From Alkalimonas delamerensis (GTDB lineage: Bacteria; Pseudomonadota; Gammaproteobacteria; Enterobacterales; Alteromonadaceae), in the NCBI RefSeq assembly GCF_030717955.1, contig NZ_JAUZVY010000005.1:1-64000 (forward strand): 64,000 bases of DNA, given 5' to 3'. Below are positions 1-8,233 of this stretch, one piece after another (the stretch's first letter is position 1; each line of letters starts with the position of its first letter). Both the position numbers and the translations under genes were made by a program. The notes under the pieces are model-generated. The model saw nothing but the letters and a program-made list of their open reading frames with translations, searched no databases and was not told where the DNA came from.

Positions 1-61
1 ACGCAGCTGCGACGATGGTAGTGTGGCATTCGCCATGCGAGAGTAGTACACCGCCAGGCAC
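1..61 (+). rRNA. rrf: 5S ribosomal RNA, 3' end
   Basis: The first 61 bases match the 3' half of gammaproteobacterial 5S rRNA, including the GATGGTAGTGTGG segment, the CATGCGAGAGTAG segment and the closing GCCAGGCA strand. The 5' half and presumably the rest of an rRNA operon lie left of the window. A strong hairpin terminator follows 11 bases later. Confidence 0.93.
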
Positions 62-72
62 CTTATTCAAGC

Positions 73-103
73 AAAAGGCCTACCCTCACCGGTAGGCCTT
101 TTT
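73..103 (+). terminator. Rho-independent terminator of the rRNA operon
   Basis: A perfect 12-bp stem, AAAAGGCCTACC pairing with GGTAGGCCTTTT, encloses a 6-base loop and runs into a T tract. It sits directly after the 5S gene. Confidence 0.93.
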
Positions 104-361
104 GCGTTGCAGCGCCTGACTCCTATCTATCCGCGAAGGCTGAGGCCTCGTTCAGATCGACATCAACATGTTTGACTGAGCGATTAGCGAAGGAGTTGTT
201 GTGGCGAGCCTGAAGGAGCGTCTCAGCCTGGAGCTTGCAACAAATGCAGTCTTACTTCGATTGACTCCATCTTGTTCTTACTCCGGTTAACCGCAAATTG
301 TATTCCTGACACTGTCAGCTGGAGTAGTATGTTTCTGCTCCCAAGGTCCAGGAAACGAACT

Positions 362-2392
362 ATGAAAAAAATCCTTCAACTCTGTTTGCCGTTGCTTTTG
401 CTGTGGACGGCTACTGCCATAGCGCAGCAAGTTAATCCACTGAAGTACGATGATGTGTTTCATTTAGAATTGGTGACTGATCCTCAGGTTAATGCCAAAG
501 GCGATCAAATCGTGTTTGTACGCAATTGGTTTGACAGACAAACCGATCGCCGCCGGATGGCGCTTTGGATCATGAATGCCGATGGTTCAGCCATGCAACC
601 ACTGACCCAAACCGACAGCAATGCCAGCTTACCCCGCTGGTCGCCGGATCAAAAGCGGATCGCTTATGTGCAGGATGGCCAAATTCATGTGCTGTGGCTG
701 GACTCCGGTCGCTCGGTGCAAATCAGTCAGTTGCCGCATGCGCCCGCTAATCTGACCTGGTCTCCTGACGGTAACTGGCTGTCTTTCAACATGTTCACTG
801 CCAAATCAGTTCCACCACCAGTGACTTTGCCTGGCAAGCCAGCAAATGCTAATTGGGCTCCTGCGCCGATTTACATCGACAGCATGCAGTACCGTGCTGA
901 TGGTGCTGGTTATTTACCATCCGGATATCGCCATCATTACCTGATTGCTGCCGAAGGTGGCTCTGCCATTCAATTAACTACGGGTGATTACAATCACAGT
1001 GGTGACTTAAGTTGGCAAGCCGATGGCAATGCGGTGTATTTTGCGGCCAACCGCCGTGAGGCGGCCTACCGGGCACCACTCAACTCTGCTATTTACCGCT
1101 TAACTCTGGCTGATCGCAGCATTGAACAAATCTACGACCCAGCCGGGCCTGCCAGCCAACCGATGCTATCACCGGATGGTCGTCAATTGGCTTTCCTTGG
1201 TTTTGAAGACAGAAAGTTAGCTCATCAGGCCAACCGGCTGTATGTGATGAATTTAGATGGCAGCAATGTCCGCAACCTGACCGAAGACCTGGATCGTCAT
1301 ATCAATGCCTTTCAATGGCAAAGCAACAGTCGCGGGCTTTATATTCAGTACGACGACCTTGGCATTGGGAAAGTAGCTGAGCAGCCGCTTAGGGGCAATC
1401 GTTCTGTACGGGTTGACGATCTAGGTGGAGTCAGCTTTAGTCGTCCATACAGTGGTGGTCAGTTCAGCGTGGCAGACAATGGGTTGATTGCGTACACCCA
1501 GGCCAGCACTGAACGTCCGGCAGAGCTTGCTATCCAACATCGGCGTACTCAGCGAACACTGACCGATCTGAACCGCGATTTGCTCTTTAAGCGGACCATC
1601 GGCCAGGTCGAGGAGATCTGGTATGAGTCTTCGGTCGATGGCAAGCAAATCCACGGTTGGGTGATGTATCCACCGGGTTTTGATGCCAGCAAGCAATACC
1701 CGTTGATTTTGGAAATTCATGGTGGCCCGCACACTGCTTATGGCCCGGTGTTTGCGATGGAGTTGCAGTTAATGGCAGCGCAGGGCTATGTGGTCCTTTA
1801 CACAAATCCAAGGGGCAGCACCAGCTATGGTGAGGATTTTGCCAATCTGATTCATCACAATTACCCAAGTTACGATTACAACGATCTGATGGATGGCGTT
1901 GATGCCGTTCTTGCGCGTGGTTTTATTAATGAGCAGGAGCTCTTTATCACTGGTGGCAGTGGTGGCGGGGTACTCACCACCTGGACCATTGGCCATACCG
2001 ATCGTTTTGCCGCTGCGGCTGCCATTAATCCGGTCATCAACTGGTACAGCTTTGTACTGAATGCCGATATGTACAACTACTTTACCCAATACTGGTTCCC
2101 TGGTCTGCCCTGGGAGATGCCGGAGCACTACCTGAAGCACTCGCCCATCAGTTATGTTGGTAATGTCACAACGCCGACCATGCTGTTTACTGGTGATGCC
2201 GATTACCGCACGCCGATCTCTGAAACCGAGCAGTACTATCAGGCGCTGCAATTGCGTGGTATTGATACCGCCATGGTTCGGATCCCGGGTGCATCGCATG
2301 CCTTGCATGCCCGGCCAAGTAATTTGATGGCCAAACCCGCTTATGTGATCCACTGGTTTGAGCGTTATCGCCAAACCAAGTCGTCCGATTGA
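362..2392 (+). CDS. S9 family peptidase (prolyl oligopeptidase / dipeptidyl aminopeptidase type)
   Basis: Predicted secreted or periplasmic serine peptidase of 676 residues. The start at 362 is chosen because AGGAAA lies just upstream and the protein then opens with MKKILQLC and a hydrophobic signal peptide ending near AIAQQ. An upstream in-frame ATG at 272 would bury the signal. The N-terminal half carries PD40/WD40-like propeller repeats (SPDGR, SPDQK, SPDGN). The C-terminal alpha/beta hydrolase domain has HGGPH, the nucleophile in GGSGGG (Ser533), Asp614 in GDADYRTP and His646 in GASHAL, so the triad is complete. Family members cleave short peptides, often dipeptides. The exact substrate cannot be read from sequence. 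A monocistronic layout is suggested by the terminator just downstream. Confidence 0.9.
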   Translation: MKKILQLCLPLLLLWTATAIAQQVNPLKYDDVFHLELVTDPQVNAKGDQIVFVRNWFDRQTDRRRMALWIMNADGSAMQPLTQTDSNASLPRWSPDQKRIAYVQDGQIHVLWLDSGRSVQISQLPHAPANLTWSPDGNWLSFNMFTAKSVPPPVTLPGKPANANWAPAPIYIDSMQYRADGAGYLPSGYRHHYLIAAEGGSAIQLTTGDYNHSGDLSWQADGNAVYFAANRREAAYRAPLNSAIYRLTLADRSIEQIYDPAGPASQPMLSPDGRQLAFLGFEDRKLAHQANRLYVMNLDGSNVRNLTEDLDRHINAFQWQSNSRGLYIQYDDLGIGKVAEQPLRGNRSVRVDDLGGVSFSRPYSGGQFSVADNGLIAYTQASTERPAELAIQHRRTQRTLTDLNRDLLFKRTIGQVEEIWYESSVDGKQIHGWVMYPPGFDASKQYPLILEIHGGPHTAYGPVFAMELQLMAAQGYVVLYTNPRGSTSYGEDFANLIHHNYPSYDYNDLMDGVDAVLARGFINEQELFITGGSGGGVLTTWTIGHTDRFAAAAAINPVINWYSFVLNADMYNYFTQYWFPGLPWEMPEHYLKHSPISYVGNVTTPTMLFTGDADYRTPISETEQYYQALQLRGIDTAMVRIPGASHALHARPSNLMAKPAYVIHWFERYRQTKSSD

Positions 2393-2412
2393 AAGCGGCC
2401 GCTAGTCCTGAT

Positions 2413-2447
2413 AAGCCCGGTACTACACACCGGGCTTTCTTCTTTTT
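2413..2447 (+). terminator. Rho-independent terminator after the S9 peptidase
   Basis: The stem AAGCCCGGT pairs with ACCGGGCTT around a 7-base loop and is followed by TTCTTCTTTTT. It closes the peptidase transcript before the tRNA promoter. Confidence 0.9.
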
Positions 2448-2500
2448 AGCAAAGCGTGTATGTTTTCTATGCAGTCAAAGGAGCATAGAATGAATTCTGC

Positions 2501-2528
2501 TTTACCTTTTAGTCGGCTTTTGTATAAT
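2501..2528 (+). promoter_or_regulatory. Sigma70 promoter of tRNA-Trp
   Basis: TTTACC at 2501-2506 and a perfect TATAAT at 2523-2528 are separated by 16 bp. The distance from the -10 box to the mature tRNA (15 bases) suits a short leader. Confidence 0.75.
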
Positions 2529-2543
2529 GGCGCCACCAAATGT

Positions 2544-2620
2544 AGGGGCATAGTTCCAATTGGTAGAACAGCGGTCTCCAAAACCGACGGTTGGGGGTTC
2601 GAATCCCTCTGCCCCTGCCA
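2544..2620 (+). tRNA. trnW: tRNA-Trp (anticodon CCA)
   Basis: The cloverleaf closes. The 7-bp acceptor AGGGGCA pairs with TGCCCCT, the discriminator is G, and CCA is encoded. The D stem is GTTC/GAAC. The anticodon loop CTCCAAA carries CCA at 2578-2580. The T arm has a 5-bp stem (one G-T pair) around TTCGAAT. The top pair of the anticodon stem is G-A (2571/2587), leaving four Watson-Crick pairs. The D loop is one base longer than I recall for E. coli tRNA-Trp. Confidence 0.96.
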
Positions 2621-2664
2621 CTTTGGTCTGAGCACAGAATGTGCCACAGACAAAGGTGACACCT

Positions 2665-3036
2665 GTGTTTAATGCATCTCAACGCCAGCTGTTAAAAATC
2701 CTTGGCATCCAGCCATTGCAGCTAAGAGCGCAATTTCAATTCTCTAGCAAGTCAGCCTCTGAAGACCTTGACTCCAGGTCCTCCATTCAGTTGTTGTGTC
2801 CGGATGTAAACCACGGTCTGGTTCAAGATGTGTTGGCTTTTTGTCAGCAGCAGCCTGTTGCCGCTGAAAAGGCGCTGTTGCTCGGTACCTTGCATTGGTC
2901 AATTCAACCCGAGCTCACAGCTTGCCAATTAAGCGAGCACCAACTGCTAACCCCAGAGCTTGCGACTTTGGCCGCTACTGCATTGAAACGCCAGCTGTGG
3001 CAGTGCTTAAGTCGTTACTTTGATGCTGCAGATTAA
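2665..3036 (+). CDS. holD: DNA polymerase III psi subunit
   Basis: Psi links the clamp loader to SSB through chi during replication. The protein is short (about 123 residues from this start) and poorly conserved, as usual for HolD. It has the N-terminal QLLKILGIQPLQLR segment, like the QLQQLGI..WSLR start of E. coli psi, and a C-terminal ALKRQLWQCLSRY segment. The strongest argument is context: it overlaps rimI by 14 bases, the conserved holD-rimI arrangement. The start is uncertain. GTG at 2665 has AAAGGTG upstream at good spacing and gives the expected N-terminus; in-frame GTGs at 2641 and 2656 are alternatives. Confidence 0.8.
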   Translation: MFNASQRQLLKILGIQPLQLRAQFQFSSKSASEDLDSRSSIQLLCPDVNHGLVQDVLAFCQQQPVAAEKALLLGTLHWSIQPELTACQLSEHQLLTPELATLAATALKRQLWQCLSRYFDAAD

Positions 3037-3463
3037 GCCGCTTGCTGCCGAGCAATTGCTGCAGATCCTGACGATTGAGCAAGCCGCTGCTTTCGCACCC
3101 TGGAGTCAGGCATTGTTTGAAAGTTGCCTGAGCCCGGAATACTTCAATTTTGTGCTGCTTCAAGACAGCAAGCTCTGTGGTTACTATCTGGCGCAGCAAG
3201 TGCTGGATGAAGCTACCCTGTTTAACATAGTGGTGGCGCCAGATGAGCAGGGCAAAGGGTTTGGCCGTAGGCTGTTGCAGCATTTGTTGCAGCAAGCAAA
3301 AATGCGTGGTTGTTACCAGGTATGGCTGGAAGTACGGGCATCCAATGCAGCAGCAATCGCTTTGTACCAAGGTGCTGGCTTCGAATTAGCCGGCCGGCGG
3401 AAGAACTACTACCAAGGCAGCTCTGGATCAGAGGATGCCTTGGTGATGGGACAGCAGCTTTAG
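3023..3463 (+). CDS. rimI: Ribosomal protein S18-alanine N-acetyltransferase
   Basis: A GNAT acetyltransferase of 146 residues that acetylates the N-terminal alanine of ribosomal protein S18 using acetyl-CoA. The acetyl-CoA loop is visible as APDEQGKGFGRRLL (Q/R-x-x-G-x-G/A), followed by LEVRASNAAAIALYQGAGF and RKNYY, both RimI hallmarks. The ATG at 3023 follows an in-frame TTG at 3020; ATG is preferred. It overlaps holD by 14 bases and probably forms an operon with it. Confidence 0.93.
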   Translation: MLQIKPLAAEQLLQILTIEQAAAFAPWSQALFESCLSPEYFNFVLLQDSKLCGYYLAQQVLDEATLFNIVVAPDEQGKGFGRRLLQHLLQQAKMRGCYQVWLEVRASNAAAIALYQGAGFELAGRRKNYYQGSSGSEDALVMGQQL

Positions 3464-3469
3464 TGCTCT

Positions 3470-4408
3470 TTAATGCAGCCACTGAATAAACTGCAGGTAC
3501 ATCGGAATACCCAGCAGCACATTCAGCGGGAAGGTAATGCCAAGTGCTGCCAGCAAGGACAAGCCGATATCTGCCTGAGGAATAGCGGTGCGAATGGCCA
3601 CCGGCGCTGCAATGTAGGAGGCACTGGCAGTTAAACTGGCTAAAATCAGAATGGAGCCATCGGGCAGGCCCAGCCAGATGCCGGTGAAGATGCCGCAAAC
3701 AGCCAAGAGTACTGGTGTAATCAGCGCAAAACAAATCACCCGCCAATACCGTAACGATATCCGATTCAGGGTTTCTGCTGCGGTTAAGCCCATTTCCAGC
3801 AAGAACAGCGCCAACACCCCTTTAAAGGCATTGGTGAATAACTCGGTCACGGCGGAGCCTTGTTGCGGGCCATACATATAACCAATCAGCACGCCACCGG
3901 CCAGCAGCACCACCCCCCGGTTGGTTAGGGTTTCGTGCCAAATGGCACTTTGGCTGGTTTTCGGACCGTCACTTTGCCGCCAGCGGTAAATCGCCAAGGC
4001 TACCATAATGGCAGGAAGCTCCAGCATGACCAGATAGAGGGTGACTTCAGCGCCTATCGTCAGTTGCATGCTTTCGGCATAAGCCAAGGCCACGGCAAAG
4101 GTGCCGGCACTGGCAGAGCCATAGTGGGCTGCAAAGCTGGCACTGTCGGCCGATGATAAACGCACCAGACTGCGCAGGACTGGATAAAGCAGTAGCGGGA
4201 ATAGAGCACCGATCAGAATAACGCTACCAAGCTCGGGCACCAACTGCCAGCTGAGGTTGCCATGCAGCGCCATCCCGCCTTTTAAGCCGATGGTGAGCAT
4301 CAGCAGCAAGCTCAGAGTATCGTAGGCAGCTTTAGGAATAGTGAGATCGGAACGCAGAATACCTGCCAACAGGCCCAACAAAAAAAACATCACCACAATA
4401 TCAGGCAT
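3470..4408 (-). CDS. SbtA-like sodium-dependent bicarbonate transporter family protein
   Basis: A polytopic membrane protein of 312 residues with about ten hydrophobic segments. It fits the SbtA/DUF897 family: GLLAGILRSDLTIP and TIGLKGG at the N-terminus, AAHYGSASAGTFAVA in the middle, and ASASYIAAPVAIRTAIPQAD near the C-terminus. Cyanobacterial SbtA imports bicarbonate with sodium. Many proteobacterial relatives have no tested substrate, so bicarbonate import is an inference. The start at 4408 is chosen for GAGGAAG just upstream; a start 27 bases earlier lacks a good ribosome site. It is convergent with rimI, with a gap of only 6 bases. Confidence 0.82.
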   Translation of the reverse strand: MPDIVVMFFLLGLLAGILRSDLTIPKAAYDTLSLLLMLTIGLKGGMALHGNLSWQLVPELGSVILIGALFPLLLYPVLRSLVRLSSADSASFAAHYGSASAGTFAVALAYAESMQLTIGAEVTLYLVMLELPAIMVALAIYRWRQSDGPKTSQSAIWHETLTNRGVVLLAGGVLIGYMYGPQQGSAVTELFTNAFKGVLALFLLEMGLTAAETLNRISLRYWRVICFALITPVLLAVCGIFTGIWLGLPDGSILILASLTASASYIAAPVAIRTAIPQADIGLSLLAALGITFPLNVLLGIPMYLQFIQWLH

Positions 4409-4522
4409 TACGCTTCCTCGTTTAGCAATCGGCAAAACCTGCGCATTGTATCCTTAGAACAGTGGAAATGGAAATCCCGATGCGCACAGCAGACCAGCAT
4501 CGGTATACTTGACAGTGTTCTC

Positions 4523-5422
4523 TTAAGCAGCTTGTTGCTGTGGGCGTGCGATTTGACAGTAGAAGTCCAACCAAATGACCGGCTCCAGCGGCAAGTGCGC
4601 CAATTGTCGCTCCAGCTGCTGCTGCAGACCTTGCATTTGTTCAACCCGGCTGATACCGATCCGTACTTCCAGCAGCAAGTAACTGCCGCTTTTCGCCATT
4701 TTGCATTGACGATGGGAAATACCCAGGTTTTCCAACTCTCGGTAGACCTGTTTCCGCAGCTCTGCCGGTGGGCTTATCATCAACAGCTCGTTAATGGCGC
4801 TGAAAACCATGCGCAGCGGCACCTGAATAAAGTAACCGGATACCAGAATCACCATCACTGGATCGGCATAGAGGGCCCAGGCGGCAAAAGAGGTAAACTG
4901 AAGACTCCAGGTGACAATGAAACCAATCAGCACGGCCAGGCTCAGCACGGCGTCCATCCACCACTGGTTTTGTTCGGCTTCCACCAGCACTGATTGCAAT
5001 GAGATGTTGGCTTGGCGCAGCCGCCACCAAATGGCGAAGCACACCAAGACACTAAGCAAAGCAAAGAAAATAGCTTTATCGGCCGCTATCTGACGGCCTC
5101 CATCCAGCAACGCCATCACTGCGGCAGCGAAAGACACCAGGCACACCAGCAGAATGACCATGCCTTTGACCGCAATGGCCAGTGGCTCGGCTGGCAAACG
5201 ACCAAAGTTAAAACGGCTATCGGCTGGTGAGGTGGATACCTTCAACGCCAATAAAGACAACAGCGACAAGCCTAAACTCACCAAAGAGTAACTGCCATCG
5301 AAGACGATGGCCATGGAATGGGCCCAAAGCCCCCAACCTATGCCGACCAGGGCAAAGAAACCAGCACCGGCAGCAGAAAACTTAAGAATTGATGACTCCG
5401 AACGGCTGTTCAGCGACAACAT
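4523..5422 (-). CDS. Cation diffusion facilitator family transporter (COG3965-like)
   Basis: An inner-membrane protein of 299 residues with about six hydrophobic helices and a cytoplasmic C-terminal domain, the layout of CDF divalent metal exporters (Zn, Co, Cd or Fe exchanged for protons). FDGSYSLVSLG in the second helix and WWMDAVLS in the fifth correspond to the metal-site helices. The first motif reads D-x-x-x-S rather than the usual D/H-x-x-x-D, so metal choice or activity may differ from ZitB/FieF. It is divergently placed against a LysR regulator, and a palindrome lies between them. Confidence 0.8.
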   Translation of the reverse strand: MLSLNSRSESSILKFSAAGAGFFALVGIGWGLWAHSMAIVFDGSYSLVSLGLSLLSLLALKVSTSPADSRFNFGRLPAEPLAIAVKGMVILLVCLVSFAAAVMALLDGGRQIAADKAIFFALLSVLVCFAIWWRLRQANISLQSVLVEAEQNQWWMDAVLSLAVLIGFIVTWSLQFTSFAAWALYADPVMVILVSGYFIQVPLRMVFSAINELLMISPPAELRKQVYRELENLGISHRQCKMAKSGSYLLLEVRIGISRVEQMQGLQQQLERQLAHLPLEPVIWLDFYCQIARPQQQAA

Positions 5423-5469
5423 AAAAACCTCGATTTATGGCAAAAAAGTGACAAAGTATTCGTCGGCAG

Positions 5470-5487
5470 TGACTGGCTATACAGTCA
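5470..5487. promoter_or_regulatory. Candidate LysR-type operator in the CDF/lysR divergent region
   Basis: TGACTG and CAGTCA form perfect 6-bp arms around a 6-base centre, an 18-bp palindrome. It sits between the divergent CDF transporter and LysR genes, where a LysR regulator normally binds. No binding data exist for it. Confidence 0.5.
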
Positions 5488-5631
5488 GTCGGCTTGCTGA
5501 TGTACTTTGTTGGCGCTATTCTATGGTAAATTTATTGGAGGCAACTAATCGCTAGCCGACGAACTTCTCGGCGCTGCTATGCATTGTCTCGCGTGGCTTT
5601 CAGCGAAAGCCCGTGGCAGGTTGAGGTGCTG

Positions 5632-6513
5632 ATGAAAGTGATACAGGCGGAAGTCTTTCTGGTGGTGTTGGACGAAGGCTCAGTCGCCGAGGCGGCCCGG
5701 CAGCTTGGCCGCAGCCGTACCACCATCAGCAGCGTGCTCAGCAGTTTTGAAGATGAGCTGGCGGTGACCTTGTTCGAGCGCTCTGGCAATGAATTAACGC
5801 CAACGCCCATTGCCTGGGCCATTAAGCCCGATTGCATTCGCTTGCTGCAATCGGCCCGGCAAATCGAGCAGCGCTGTCAGCAGCAGCGCAGTGGCATTGA
5901 ATCGACTCTGCGGATTGCGCGGGACGATGCCTTGCCGGAGCGTTTCTGGCGTGAAACCATGACTGCTCTTAAACAACAGTTTCCACTGACCGGCGTCTCT
6001 GTCTATTTGGCGCCACCGCAGGAGCTGACCGAGCTGGTGGACTGGCAATCGGTCGATTTGGCGTTTGGCTTGGCTCAGCATCAAGAGCCGCACGAAAGCT
6101 TGCGCTTTCAGCCCTTGGGCGGTTTGCGGGTGATGATGGTGGCCGGGCCGGATCACGCGCTCTGTCGCCTGCCGCTGGTGCATGACGATGACCTGCAGCA
6201 ATTTACCCAGGTCACCACGGCCTACTTGCAGGATGATTTGCTGGTACCGCAACTGTCCGGGGGCTCCAATTACCTGGCACTGACTCAGTTTGAGCTGATT
6301 CGGGATGCGGTGATCAGTGGTGCCGGCTGGTCGCGACTGCCGCAACCGGTGATTATGGAACAACTTAAAGCCGAGCAACTGCGGGTGCTGAAACATCCAG
6401 GGGCGCTCAGCTGGCAGTCGTACCAACTGATTTGCGAACAAGGCTATGCCATGGGGCGTGTTGCCAGTTGGCTGGAACAGCAAGTGGTGCGCTACCTGAC
6501 TCAGTTTGCCTGA
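5632..6513 (+). CDS. LysR family transcriptional regulator
   Basis: A DNA-binding regulator of 293 residues. The N-terminal winged helix-turn-helix is clear: VFLVVLDEGSVAEAARQLGRS, then SRTTISSVLSSFEDELAVTLFERSG. It is followed by a periplasmic-binding-like effector domain. The ATG at 5632 is chosen because GAGGTG lies 6-8 bases upstream and the protein then begins at the usual distance from the HTH; the frame opens earlier at a TTG (5584). It is divergent from the CDF transporter, which is the likeliest target. The effector is unknown. Confidence 0.88.
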   Translation: MKVIQAEVFLVVLDEGSVAEAARQLGRSRTTISSVLSSFEDELAVTLFERSGNELTPTPIAWAIKPDCIRLLQSARQIEQRCQQQRSGIESTLRIARDDALPERFWRETMTALKQQFPLTGVSVYLAPPQELTELVDWQSVDLAFGLAQHQEPHESLRFQPLGGLRVMMVAGPDHALCRLPLVHDDDLQQFTQVTTAYLQDDLLVPQLSGGSNYLALTQFELIRDAVISGAGWSRLPQPVIMEQLKAEQLRVLKHPGALSWQSYQLICEQGYAMGRVASWLEQQVVRYLTQFA

Positions 6514-6634
6514 GCAAAACAAGCAATTAAATTTCCCCCGTTCCGTCATTCGCGGTAAAATGCAGCAAATTTTTTCAATGGCAGCGGTACCCAACTGGGC
6601 CGCTGCATTTTGCTATTGTCGCGACGAGTATTGA

Positions 6635-8221
6635 ATGAGCAACCAACAGTTACAGCAGGAAATCGACAGCCGGCGTACCTTCGCTATCATCAGTCACCCC
6701 GATGCGGGTAAAACCACCATCACCGAAAAGGTGTTGTTATTCGGGGCTTTGATCCAAAAAGCCGGCACTGTCAAAGGCAAAAAGTCGGGGCAGTTTGCTA
6801 CCTCCGACTGGATGGAAATGGAAAAAGAGCGGGGCATCTCAGTCACCACCTCGGTGATGCAGTTTCCGTACAACCACTGCCTGGTCAACCTGCTCGATAC
6901 CCCAGGTCACGAAGATTTCTCGGAAGATACCTACCGCACCCTGACAGCAGTGGACTCGTGCCTGATGGTGATTGATGCTGCCAAAGGGGTTGAGGAGCGA
7001 ACCATCAAACTGATGGAAGTGACCCGGCTGCGCGATACACCCATTCTGACCTTTATGAACAAAATGGACCGGGATATCCGCGATCCGATTGATCTGCTGG
7101 ATGAAGTTGAGAGCGTCCTGAATATTGCCTGCGCACCGATTACCTGGCCGATTGGCTGTGGTAAGGAATTTAAAGGGGTGTACCACCTGCTGCGGGATGA
7201 AGTTATCCTGTACAAATCGGGCATGGGCCACACCATTCAGGATGTTCGCATTATTGCAGGCATCAATAACCCTGAACTGGATGCAACCATTGGCTCTTTA
7301 GCCGAAACCCTGCGCGATGAGCTGGAGCTGGTGCAGGGCGCCAGTCATCCCTTTGATCAGGAGCTGTTCTTAAAAGGCGAGCTGACCCCAGTGTTCTTTG
7401 GTACCGCCCTTGGCAACTTTGGTGTCGATCACATGCTGGATGGCTTGACTGAATGGGCTCCGACGCCACAGCCTCGAGAAACCAACAGCCGTGTGGTGCA
7501 ACCGCACGAGCCTGGCTTTAGCGGCTTTGTCTTTAAAATCCAGGCCAATATGGATCCGAAGCACCGCGATCGGGTGGCGTTTTTACGCATTTGCTCTGGC
7601 AAGTACGAAAAAGGCATGAAGATGCGCCATGTCCGGCTTGGTAAAGAGGTGCAGGTATCGCATGCACTGACCTTTGTTGCCGGTGACCGGGAGCATGTTG
7701 AAGAAGCCTGGCCGGGAGACATCATTGGCCTGCACAACCATGGCACCATTAAAATCGGCGATACTTTCACTGTGGGCGAGGACATGCAGTTTACCGGCAT
7801 TCCAAACTTTGCACCGGAGCTGTTTCGCCGCATCCGTTTGCGCGACCCACTGAAGCAAAAGCAACTGCTCAAAGGCCTGGTGCAATTGTCGGAAGAAGGG
7901 GCGGTGCAGGTGTTTCGGCCCATCGACAGCAACGATCTGATTGTCGGCGCGGTTGGCATCCTGCAGTTCGATGTGGTGGTGCACCGGTTAAAGTCCGAGT
8001 ACAACGTTGATGCTTTGTACGAAAGCATCAACGTGTCCACTGCTCGCTGGGTCTACAGCGATGACAACAAAGCCATGGCGGAATTTAAAAAGAAAGCCAG
8101 CCAGAATCTGGCGTTGGATGGTGGTGACAACCTGACCTACATCGCCCCGACCATGGTCAATTTAAACCTGGCCATTGAGCGTTACCCAAACATTCAGTTT
8201 AGCAAAACCCGTGAGCACTAA
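6635..8221 (+). CDS. prfC: Peptide chain release factor 3
   Basis: A translational GTPase of 528 residues that removes RF1/RF2 from the ribosome after termination. The G1 loop is SHPDAGKTT (P-loop), G2 lies in RGISVTTSVMQF, G3 is DTPGHEDFSEDTYR and G4 is NKMDRD. These, with the length, match RF3 (E. coli 529 residues). The DTPGHEDFSEDTYR variant separates it from EF-G. It is followed 12 bases later by argS. Confidence 0.98.
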   Translation: MSNQQLQQEIDSRRTFAIISHPDAGKTTITEKVLLFGALIQKAGTVKGKKSGQFATSDWMEMEKERGISVTTSVMQFPYNHCLVNLLDTPGHEDFSEDTYRTLTAVDSCLMVIDAAKGVEERTIKLMEVTRLRDTPILTFMNKMDRDIRDPIDLLDEVESVLNIACAPITWPIGCGKEFKGVYHLLRDEVILYKSGMGHTIQDVRIIAGINNPELDATIGSLAETLRDELELVQGASHPFDQELFLKGELTPVFFGTALGNFGVDHMLDGLTEWAPTPQPRETNSRVVQPHEPGFSGFVFKIQANMDPKHRDRVAFLRICSGKYEKGMKMRHVRLGKEVQVSHALTFVAGDREHVEEAWPGDIIGLHNHGTIKIGDTFTVGEDMQFTGIPNFAPELFRRIRLRDPLKQKQLLKGLVQLSEEGAVQVFRPIDSNDLIVGAVGILQFDVVVHRLKSEYNVDALYESINVSTARWVYSDDNKAMAEFKKKASQNLALDGGDNLTYIAPTMVNLNLAIERYPNIQFSKTREH

Positions 8222-8233
8222 CAGGCAAAGCGC

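Noticed and set aside
104..361. Stretch between the rRNA terminator and the first S9 peptidase, checked for a tRNA or leader RNA
   Set aside because: No cloverleaf, strong hairpin or promoter pair stood out.
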